DNA of 64,000 bases from Gordionus sp. m RMFG-2023. Its lineage: Eukaryota > Nematomorpha > Gordioida > Chordodea > Parachordodidae. A program made the translations under genes and the position numbers. Of this stretch, positions 55,368 through 64,000 are shown in pieces. The stretch is taken from NCBI RefSeq assembly GCF_954871325.1, contig NC_088777.1, positions 5,396,509-5,460,508 of the forward strand, written 5' to 3'. Numbering within the stretch: the first letter of the stretch is position 1; every line of letters starts with the position of its first letter. A model generated the notes under the pieces. It did not search any database, was not told the origin of the DNA, and worked only from the letters and a program-made list of their open reading frames with translations.

Positions 55368-55639
55368 TTATTCCAATTTCTTATAAAAAAATAAAATAAA
55401 TATCTTAAATACAAAATCGCCCATGAATATTATACTATCGACGTATATTAATTATTCTAATTTAGACGCAATGAAAAATATACACAAATTTTTGCATAAA
55501 ATTATATTTTAATTTTTGAAAATACTCAAAACAGATTTTAAAAAAAACGAATATCCCTTTTTGAATGGGGAACTTTCCTTTTTTTTTTGAACTGGGAACC
55601 TGGAATTTATTTTATAAATTGTAAATATTATTTTCTTAT

Positions 55640-55735
<96 letters not shown>

Positions 55736-56300
55736 TATTTTCTTTCTATTTGATATTTTTAATGTGCTTTCATTTTTACATATTTTATAGTATAATTTTA
55801 ATTAATATAATATTTTGCGAATAACGAATCAAATATCATACTATTCTATTCGCATTTTTGAATAAACATATGGTCAGTGTGTGCAGATATCAGACATAGG
55901 TAATAAATTATATTCCGTATAAAATTTATCTTTCTTTATTGTATGCAAGGTTATGCATTTGACTTTGAGTTCCATAAATCACATAATTTATCTTTGCAAT
56001 TTTATCAATTTCAAAGTTCCCCCCCCCCCCTTTTACAATTTTTTTGTTTCCCAGAGGAACTTTATTGACAATTTATAGAGCATTCGGTTATTCTTATAGC
56101 CGCCATTTTTAATGCAATAGTTACAAAATATAAAATGAATAGTATTAAAATTTAAGCAAATTTAATTTTAATTTTAAATATTAGATGCATTCTTATATTT
56201 TATTTTTTTTGTTGTCCTTGGGGAGGATCTGGTGCCTGACATTTACCCATAAGATCAAAGAAAAGTAAGATCGCTCAGATTGAGCATGCTCGGTTTGTGA
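55368..56300. other. AT-rich intergenic sequence
   Basis: It contains the CTTT array below and a C run at 56021-56030. No gene is seen. Confidence 0.4.
55641..55747. repeat. (CTTT)n microsatellite
   Basis: About 24 nearly perfect tandem units. The Phe/Leu/Ser open frame across it is an artefact. Confidence 0.97.
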
Positions 56301-56308
56301 CGTGGCAC

Positions 56309-56457
56309 TAGTATTGTTAAAAAGTCGAGTTCACCCAACTCCGACTCAGAGTCTCGACTTGTTAGTCGAATTAGTCGACTAACTCAAGTCGTGAACTCAA
56401 GTGTTGAACTCGAGTCATAAACTCAAGTCGACTCTACTCAGTCGATTAACAACACTA
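56309..56457. repeat. MITE family B, copy 3, with perfect target duplication
   Basis: 149 bp, ends TAGTATTGTTAAAAAGTCGA and TCGATTAACAACACTA, flanked by CGTGGCAC (56301-56308 and 56458-56465). The interior is a run of ACTC(A/G)AGTCG-like words. Confidence 0.9.
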
Positions 56458-57652
56458 CGTGGCACTATGTCTCTCAAAAAAGACGAAATTGCTTTAAACC
56501 TTATTATGAATAAATCATAAATATGGGATAAGAGATGACCAACTTTAATTTTTGTAATATTTTTATATATATTTTCACTCTTTTCAATTAAAAAAAATAT
56601 TAAAGGTGCAAAATCAGACATTTTTGGTCATAAATTTATGTGCATGAATAGGATAAGACATAAAATATTTTGTCAAGTCTAATTAGTCCCATTTGGGAAA
56701 AGCCTTTCACGAGCACTTGACGCACTGTCGATAATAACACTGACAGATTGGCAAAAATAGTCTTTTTAATTATTTATTCCGAATAATTTCTGAATATTCG
56801 AATTTATCGAATAGCTCAAATTATTTGTCTAATAATATTTAATTCGAATGAACTCTTAATTATTTTAATTATTTGGTTTTATTTGTAACGAAATAATCAT
56901 TTATTTTAGAACGAAACCAATAATTTACTATTCGTGTTTCGATTTGTTTTCCAATAGTCGCAATGTCTAGTAACAGTAGGAAGATTAGAATGAAAGCTTT
57001 TAATTTATTTTTATATGTATCTGGTTTTTAGTTTTGTAAATCAATTTTATCGTTATAAAATAACAGGACCTCAATTTGGTTCACCCTATATTTCAGCCAA
57101 AAACTTTCTAATATAAACTATATTTCCATTTTTATTATTTTTTTATTTATTTAATAAATTGGAAAATAAAATATACATTTACAAGTGTTTGAATTTTAAA
57201 TCCCTCTATATATATATATATTTACAAATTGATTTTTTTTAAACAAAAAAAACTGAGAATAAAATAATATATCGAAAAATTCACCATACCGAACATTTAT
57301 TATCTGGATTCATTGGAGATTTGGCTGCGCAATTATATGCATTGGAAAATTCTACAGAATTGGATAGTGTTCCCAAAACTCTGTTTATATTATTAAATAA
57401 ATGCATTGCATAATATAAACAAAAATTAAAATCAAATAGGCTCTCTAACTTAGTCCCAATATATACTCGAGTAAATATTATTTTGGTTCCATTTATCTAA
57501 TCCATTTAATTTTACGGACTTCTATACATTTATACTCGGGGATCTATCAAACAATGTCTAATTTTTAGGGTGTCAGATTTTAGAATATGATGATTTAAGA
57601 AAGAGTTAACCAATGATTTCTTCTCTGAACCTATTCATAATATGTATTTTGC
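56458..57652. other. AT-rich intergenic sequence
   Basis: There is no gene. The region 56760-56960 has many ATTCGAAT-like words and may be an eroded repeat. Confidence 0.35.
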
Positions 57653-57820
57653 AGAGTTGTTAAAGGATCTAGATACAAGTATCTAGATCCTGTATTTAGA
57701 TATAAAAATGTGGTATCTGTATCTAGATAGATTTTTGAATAAAATATCGGTATCTAGATATTATTTTAGACGATATATCTGTATCTAGATCCATTTAAAA
57801 AGTATCTTTTAACAACTCAG
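57653..57820. repeat. MITE family C with perfect target duplication
   Basis: 168 bp, ends CAGAGTTGTTAAAGG and CTTTTAACAACTCAG, flanked by GTATTTTG (57645-57652 and 57821-57828). The interior is built of TATCTAGATA-like palindromic words. Confidence 0.9.
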
Positions 57821-57910
57821 GTATTTTGTAATACGGGCCGTCATTTTTTCGATTAATTTTTATAGATTATATTGAAAAAAATTTTGAGATAATGGATTTT
57901 AGGTCGAAGC

Positions 57911-58195
57911 CATACCTAGCAGACGATGCAGTCATTAAAAGTGGACGTCGATGAAAACAGCTGGGGACGCCATTATTATCAAACATTTTAATCGAGAGGT
58001 CAATTTATTTCTATGTCTGACGCGAACTTTATTAAAGAATCGGCTGTTCATAGAGATAATAAGGAAGCAAGTTATAATCATTTTTAACATGAGAATAATT
58101 AGTATACTGGTTAACAAAATGGCGGTTCCAGCTGATTTGCATTCAACGACGCCTTTCGAATGCATTATTATGAATCATTGGGTGAAACATAATAT
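57911..58195. repeat. MITE family E, copy 3
   Basis: The arms ACGATGCAGTCATTAAAAG...CAGCTGGGGACGCCAT and AATGGCGGTTCCAGCTGATT...GAATGCATTATTATGAATC are inverted and match the E copies in EXT2 introns. The outer ends are decayed. Confidence 0.7.
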
Positions 58196-58613
58196 AATAT
58201 AATAAATAAGATGAAACCAGCAGTATGTTTAGATCATCTTTTTTTAAAAAAATATCATTTACAAATTGATAATTTAAATCAACATTTACATCTTACCTAT
58301 TTTTTATTTTTTTTAAATGTAAAAACCAGGGAAAATTTCCCAATAATATTTTATTTTTTTTTTAAAAAAAAGTATGCCGAGATATTTTAATAAAATTTGA
58401 ACTGATAGGTGGAATGAAACCTGATTTTATTAGGGCTATGCGAATCTTTTAGGATTTCGAAAAAGAGAGACTTCCTGCTATCAACCGAGCACCATACCTA
58501 CATTCGCGTTAAGAAGTAATTTATTTTTTTAAAAAAATTTTATAATCTCTTCATTCATAAAAATTACCACCATTTTTGCTTGTTGCTGCTTCCCTAAGTT
58601 TTGTTTTGAACTA
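58196..58613. other. AT-rich intergenic sequence
   Basis: Nothing recognised. Confidence 0.4.
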
Positions 58614-58621
58614 AATTACCA

Positions 58622-58827
58622 AGTGTTGTTAAATGGCTCATTTTGAGCCGATTTTTAAAAAAACGACTAACTCTATATTTTATTAGAAAAACTATTACGC
58701 AAACCTTAAGATTTTCCTCATAGAGGATGGTACAAAGGTTTAAACATCTATTAATAAAATCACGAGGCTTAGACATTATTTTCCTGGCTAAACTATTGAG
58801 TCAGCTGTTTTTAAAAATTGGCTCAAT
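58622..58827. repeat. MITE family A lacking its right terminus
   Basis: It starts AGTGTTGTTAAATGGCTC and ends at AAATTGGCTCA. The last 20 or so bases of the right arm are missing, yet AATTACCA flanks both sides (58614-58621 and 58828-58835). Confidence 0.75.
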
Positions 58828-58855
58828 AATTACCATTTTTGGAATTTTTTGCAAT

Positions 58856-59250
58856 ATCTATGTGTTTTTTTTCTTCCGGCAATGTGTTATTTTCATTTTT
58901 TTGAGCGCGTTTTTTTTTAAATTTAAAAATCTGATTTTATCGGAAATGCATGCTCGTCATGTTTTGAATATCTACCCTATGAATTTCAGAAAATTTTTTC
59001 CGCCAACTTTTAAAACTTAATTATAATTTATATTAAAATTTCCATATATTTTTTTTTATATAAATTATAAATGACACTGAGTTTGAGAGCAAAATTGTCT
59101 ACACTTCACGAGATAGGTATTCCAAACATTTTAGAATATATTTCCGGTTAAATCCTATTTTTAAAATTTAAAAAAAAACGCGCTAAAAAATGATTTATAA
59201 AGTTGTAAAAAATAATACATTGCCGGAAAAACACATAAACGCTAACAATA
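58856..59250. repeat. Foldback element of about 395 bp
   Basis: CTATGTGTTTTTTTTCTTCC then GGCAATGTG at the left, and CATTGCCGGAAAAACACATA at the right, are inverted. GCGCGTTTTT and AAAACGCGC form the next inverted pair. The short frame at 58727-59020 is a by-product. Confidence 0.65.
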
Positions 59251-59299
59251 TATATAAATAATATGCACACCATTTTCTGTAATAAGGCAATATGTGCAT

Positions 59300-59434
59300 T
59301 AGTGATCTGGACCGACTTGTTTTAAAAAAATATTAGGCCCGACCCAGCCCGAACCCGATTTTAAAAAATATAGCTCGGCCCGAAGCCTGTTCAGACCGGA
59401 CCGGGTAGGGACCGGGCCAACTTTTGCAGATCTA
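59300..59434. repeat. Short G-type MITE with target duplication
   Basis: 135 bp, ends TAGTGATCTGGACC and TTTTGCAGATCTA, flanked by ATGTGCAT (59292-59299) and ATGCGCAT (59435-59442). The one mismatch is a CpG-type transition. Confidence 0.85.
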
Positions 59435-60420
59435 ATGCGCATTGCCTGCATAAATTCTTAGTCATTCCGTGCATTGCTAACATCAATGGTGAAGCGATCT
59501 CTCCTAAAAAAATACTCCCCCCCCCCCCAATTTAATTACACTTCTAAATTTTTTGCTTCTATTTATACTAAATCAACTCAGAGAAATATCTATTTCTACT
59601 TAAAGAAAAATACGTGATAAAAAAAATCCTAAATAATTAATTAGTAAAAGTATTAATCAGGCATTACAAATTTTCGTGCCCAGATATTAACTTCTCTTCA
59701 TAATTTTCGTTTTTGGCGCGATGCTAAATCTGGGCCATTTTTTTCTTTATTTTGCCAATGATTCTTTTTCCCCTAAAACTACATATCAAATGGGGTTCAA
59801 GCACTTAAATATGCTATATATGCACAGAGTTAATTTTCGGAATAATGCTTCCAGAATGTTTAAGCTGACTTCACGTTTAAGGCTTCATATTTTTTATTGC
59901 TTATAATTCGGGTAATTTCTGGTGGTTCGTGAAATTGATCGAGAAAATTATATTATTAACTCCTAAACTTGGTGACATTAAATATACGCGAAATCCAATT
60001 AGATATTTAGTTTTTCCTTTAATTTTCTATTATGTCGTGAAGCCAATTTTTTTTCTTATTTTTATTGTCAATATACAATTAAGCACTAAAACATTGATAA
60101 TTTTAGAATTAGTTGTTTTCAGCCGCCTTTTTAAAAAGTTCTCCCGTCACTCAATAAATATTATAATAGAAATGGATGGAATGTATATGATGAAAAAGAG
60201 GGAATACTTGAGCAAAAGAGAGAAAGAACAGTTGATCATCGGTCATGTTCAAACCTGGTAAAATTGTGGTATCCATTGGATTCGATGATTTGAAAGATTG
60301 AAATGCCTTTTGAATAAAATAGATATTCAAATCATTTTTTTTTATCATTCAATAAAATTTCCAATATTATGCTATAGAACACAACCCTGATAACGTTTGA
60401 AGTAAAATGAAATAAAGTGA
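59435..60420. other. Intergenic sequence with weak open frames
   Basis: Open frames at 59721-59906 and 59929-60261 (+) have no recognised product and no convincing splice context. A C run is at 59517-59528. Confidence 0.35.
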
Positions 60421-60424
60421 AAGT

Positions 60425-60625
60425 GCGAATTCAGGGGCGAATTATATAAAATACGCTGTATTTTTGTATTATCCGCCATGAATTTGCGCTAACCGTGAAT
60501 GTGGCCTTACCCTGCATTCATAGTTAGCACGAATTTGCGGTGAAGTATTCAAAATATGTTGTAATTTTTGTGAATTTATATATAATTCCTCGAAAATTCG
60601 TGCTAACTGTGAATACAATGTTATA
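60425..60625. repeat. Inverted and repeated GTGAAT...GCTAAC unit
   Basis: GCATTCATAGTTAGCACGAA (near 60513) and TTCGTGCTAACTGTGAATAC (near 60596) are inverted. GCGCTAACCGTGAATG lies in the same unit. It is a short foldback with undefined ends. Confidence 0.55.
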
Positions 60626-60747
60626 TTACTCAAAATGTGATAAAAAAAACGTCATTCGTTTTGGATGAGAAGTGTTAGGCTAGAACAGAAACTCAATTAT
60701 TAACAGCTGTAAACCTTAATACGATTTTCATTTTAAGTCAGCATTTA

Positions 60748-60925
60748 TAGTATTGTTAAAAAGCCAGATATATCGATTTTTTCAAAACTGCCCCAGCCAA
60801 AATAATATTATGTAAGCATCGAAATCTGACAAATAGATGTTCATTCTGCCAGCTATTAGCAAAATCTTCAGGCTTGCATAATGTTATTTTGGTTAGAATC
60901 TTAATCGCGCCTTTTAACAACACTA
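60748..60925. repeat. MITE family B, copy 2
   Basis: The ends TAGTATTGTTAAAAAGCC and CTTTTAACAACACTA match B copies 1 and 3. CAGCAT occurs on both sides, but not at the exact duplication position. Confidence 0.8.
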
Positions 60926-61359
60926 TTCAGCATGTTTTGCCAAAAAGAAAGACGCTTATTGAAAAAAAAGAAGAATTATAATGCACAAAAGGTTGTTTTA
61001 AAAAAAAAAAAATGATCATACAGAAAATGTGGCCTTCAATCCGCCATTGTCGGCTATGTTCTCGCCGAGTGTTTGTTCACCATTTATCTAAAAAAAAAAA
61101 TTCGAAAATAATAATTTTGGTTAAGAGGAAGAAGAACGGTGAGCCTTCCAAAATTTTGTCCTCCCCGCCCCCCACCTTCACCCAAAAAAAGTAATTTTGA
61201 AAATTGAGCTCTTAGAGATTAATGATGTCCTTGTATTAATATTCAAAATTGAACAAGAATGGAAAAAAAAATTAATTTGAATCGTACTATATAATATTGA
61301 AAACGGGTGACTAAATGCTGCTTTGCATTACTCAATAGCAATTAATATTAATCATAATC
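60926..61359. other. AT-rich intergenic sequence
   Basis: No recognised gene. Confidence 0.4.
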
Positions 61360-62443
61360 AATCAAAATTTGATTATTATAATCCTTTTTTTAAAGATAAT
61401 TTTCGGAAACATTTATTTTTAATGTACATAAATCAATTTTTTATTAAATAAAAAAATTGAGATTAAAAATATCAAATAATTATTTTCACTCAATATTATT
61501 GGAAGAAAAAAATATTTTGTTACATTTTGGGTACATTTCAATTTAAAGTTTTTTTTATTTATTTTTGTCTTTTAAAAAAAATTATATTAAATTAAACTTT
61601 GATATATGTAAATTGGACATATTATATAAATATTATTTCAGAAAAAGTATATACATAAAATAGACAGTTATGTAGTTACAAAAATATATAATGGAAACTT
61701 ATTAAATAAAGATGAATTGTCATCATAAATTCTAAACCGTTCTCACATTCTTATTTCGACAAAATCTCAGTGTAAGGCCACTCCACTTGCTTTATATTTA
61801 CTAGGTTATTACAACTCAAATTTTATTTTTCATTCTTAAAATTTAACGAATATATATCCTTAAGAGGGCGTTAAAACTAGCAAATTTGGTCGATCGAATA
61901 TTTAGTAAGTGGTTTTTGAGCTTGGCATTTTGTGAAATCATAGTATTTTCAAAATATTTTTTAGGATAATGCTTATCACCTAAATGTACACGTATAAACC
62001 AAAAATGAAGAGATTTTGATCAATATATCCAGCAATATGGGTCTTACAAGTTTTCTATTATTTTTCGATTTCTAAACCTACTCAATAATTAAATATCAAA
62101 GAAACCTATTTTTTTAAAAATTTTAGGATTTTCACATGTATTTACACCCAAATATAAAATAAGCGCTAACCAATAATCATTCTAATATCCCAAGATGATA
62201 TTTTCATTTAGCATTTAACGCCCTCTTATGGATATATATTTTTAAATTTTAAGAATGAAAAATAAAATTTGAGTTGTTATAAGCTAGTAAATATATTTTT
62301 TTTTCCCAATAATATTAAGTAAAATTAGAATTTTAAATTATTTGATATTCTCAATTTTTATTAAATAAAAAATTGATTTATGTATATTAAAAAAAATGTT
62401 TCTGAAAATTATTTTTAAAAAAAAGATTATAATTTTGATTGAT
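61360..62443. repeat. Long AT-rich inverted repeat with one interrupted arm
   Basis: Arm 1 is 61360-61516 plus 61790-61876; arm 2 is 62213-62443 in reverse complement. Arm 1 carries an extra block of about 270 bp (61517-61789) absent from arm 2. The inner ends are GAGGGCGTTAAA and TTTAACGCCCTC. Confidence 0.75.
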
Positions 62444-63348
62444 TTCTATCTATATAAATAAAAACAGATGATATTGAAATTGACTATTAAAATAGGACAT
62501 AATGATATCCGTTAAAAAGTTGTTAAATATTAATTTTTTTAATTTAATTTAATTAATAATTTTATAATTAAATTATTTTATTAAGAAGAATAAATTAAAT
62601 TAATTCATTTTATAAAAAATTATATTTAAGATATTATATTATTAAGGAATTTTATGGATCTATTAATAGTAATTATATAAAATTTCACTTTTGTCTAGAC
62701 TTATCATTGGCTTATATTTCATTTCTTAAAAAAGTTGCTTGGTTTCACCTTTTTTTATATATAAATTTTTAAAAAATATGAATTATAGTTAACAGTTTTA
62801 GTATAAAACATTTTAATAACTTTCACATTCTTTCTTTCAAATTATTGTTTAAGATATGTGCATATATTTTTGGAAGACAGGGGGTCTAAGGAAGACATTT
62901 TTTAATAGTTTAAAATGATATATACAAAAGGTGACATATTAAAGAAGGGGGGGGAATTTTCCCTTGCCCCCCCTTGGCTACGCCTATGATTGATTATGAT
63001 CAGTGTCGTTAAAGGCCTTAAATATTAAAATGGTATATTAATTCTAAAAATGGAATTTTTTTTTTGTAAATGTGATAATAAGAATAATAACAATAAGAGA
63101 AAGGTATTAGAAAATTTATTTCTTATATTCCCTGCCCGTCATTTTTGACGGGCTATCTACTAGTAATATAATAATTGTGAAATGATTTGACAACAAATTT
63201 GTTCATGTTATATTATCATGGTATCGACTAAATAGAAGAAGTGAGGCGATGGTTCTTAGCGGAATAAATAGTTATTCCCTGTTGTATTTAAAAAAAAATA
63301 TAGTGAAGGAATGGAGATTTTCACGATATGCTAGTGGAATGCTACATA
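62444..63348. other. AT-rich sequence with a terminus and a hairpin
   Basis: CCCCCCCTTGGCTACGCCTATG (to 62988) is a hAT-type right end. A perfect hairpin GCCCGTCATTTTTGACGGGC is at 63134-63153, upstream of the piggyBac fragment. Confidence 0.45.
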
Positions 63349-63713
63349 GTTGATATCCAAAAAGGTAGAAGGTTTTATCTTAGAATAATATTTCATTTGA
63401 TAGATATCTGCATTGTGAATGCATGGTTAATGTATCGGACATTTACTTCAAAAAAAAATGCAAAATCTTTTATAAAACTTATAACATTTAAATCTTGAAT
63501 GGTTACTGCTTTATTAATGGCAGGTAAAATTAGTAGAAGAAAAATAGGGAGACCATCAAATGAAACTAAATTACAAAAAAGGATCTAGGTTACCTCAGGT
63601 AATATTCAGATGTTATACAGTAATACAGGGCATTGGCCAGAAGCGTCCAACACTAGAAAAAGGTGTAAACTATGTGTTAGCACATATTCAAGAACTAAGT
63701 GTGAAAAATGTTA
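63349..63713 (+). pseudogene. piggyBac-like transposase C-terminus
   Basis: VDIQKGRRFYLRIIFHLIDI and CIVNAWLMYR match the end of the piggyBac DDE domain (YHRLFFHLLD...VNSWLLYR). KISRRKIGRPSNETKLQ is the linker, and GHWPEASNTRKRCKLC...CEKC (to the stop at 63711-63713) is the Cys-rich finger. A stop after FKS and a frame change before HWPE make it inactive. Confidence 0.75.
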
Positions 63714-64000
63714 AATTTATTTATGCTTTAACCAAGGATAGAAATTATTTTAAAAAATTTTAATAATAAATAAATATATGTTTTTTTATCAATGATGTCA
63801 AATTGTATATATATTATGAAATAAAAGTCGAAATAAAAGTTTTACATCCTTGGTGTATATAAATGAAGATTTTTTATAAATATCGTATTGAAACCTACTT
63901 ATTGACAAATATTAGACAAATGAATCAAATTTATCATATATTTCCCAAAAAAAACTTTTCATTAATTCCCCGAGGAAAATTCTATAAATCTTAAAACTCC

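Noticed and set aside
55587-55790. Open frame with repeated FLSF
   Set aside because: It is the translation of a CTTT microsatellite.
59929-60261. 110-residue open frame on the + strand
   Set aside because: Low-complexity hydrophobic and basic composition, with no recognisable family or gene structure.

Overview
This window is a strongly AT-rich stretch of animal nuclear DNA. The evidence is two metazoan genes with many short spliceosomal introns, standard-code reading frames, and a dense load of eukaryotic transposons. There are no bacterial operons and no viral genes that I recognise. The lineage cannot be fixed from the sequence. The phenylalanine hydroxylase is well conserved while the exostosin is very divergent, which suggests a fast-evolving or early-branching animal.

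Host genes. (1) EXT2-like exostosin, + strand, 14622-28853, with ten exons found and one short exon not located. (2) A complete 12-exon phenylalanine-4-hydroxylase-type aromatic amino acid hydroxylase, - strand, 38402-47180, whose exon phases all agree and give 496 residues. The two genes converge, tail to tail. (3) Between them on the - strand lie a two-exon small predicted secreted protein (34868-35297) and a 38-residue orphan frame (31567-31683). (4) At the left end, two - strand exons (2953-4258) look like part of an Asn/Tyr/Ser-rich protein with no recognised domain.

Mobile DNA fills most of the rest. At 6.4-13.8 kb an old BED-type hAT relic is split by a younger 5.4-kb hAT transposon (7588-13004) with a perfect 8-bp target duplication and a multi-exon transposase gene. 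An older hAT relic lies at 4700-5760. EXT2 intron 2 holds an inverted pair of LINE fragments (about 16.1-17.5 kb) inside a GC-motif repeat, a chimeric MITE (18168-18469) and a MULE palindrome (19287-21075). Further LINE tails are at 29915-30415 and 40545-40754, and a piggyBac-like C-terminus is at 63349-63713.

Short non-autonomous elements with hAT-type termini (TAGNG or CANNG, 8-bp target duplications) are scattered everywhere. I name them by letter here. A and B share the terminus TAGT(G/A)TTGTTAAA. C starts CAGAGTTGTTAAA. D starts TAGTGCGTACAAATTG. E starts CAATGACATATAATA. F starts TAGTGGCGCG. G starts TAGAGATCTGCAAA and carries GGCCCG motifs. Many have intact target duplications, so their ends are exact. 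Every EXT2 intron from about 22.4 kb to the last, except the short 24308-24523 one, holds at least one such element or another repeat.

The most unusual architectural feature is the recurrence of transposon-derived long inverted repeats with short or moderate spacers: hAT 8047-9992, LINE 16345-17503, MULE 19544-21075, and an unclassified one at 61360-62443. No new defence or metabolic system was found. The points most worth following are these palindromes, the A/D chimeric MITE, the tandem exon duplication in the hAT gene, and the loss of the DXD metal-binding motif in the EXT2-like protein.
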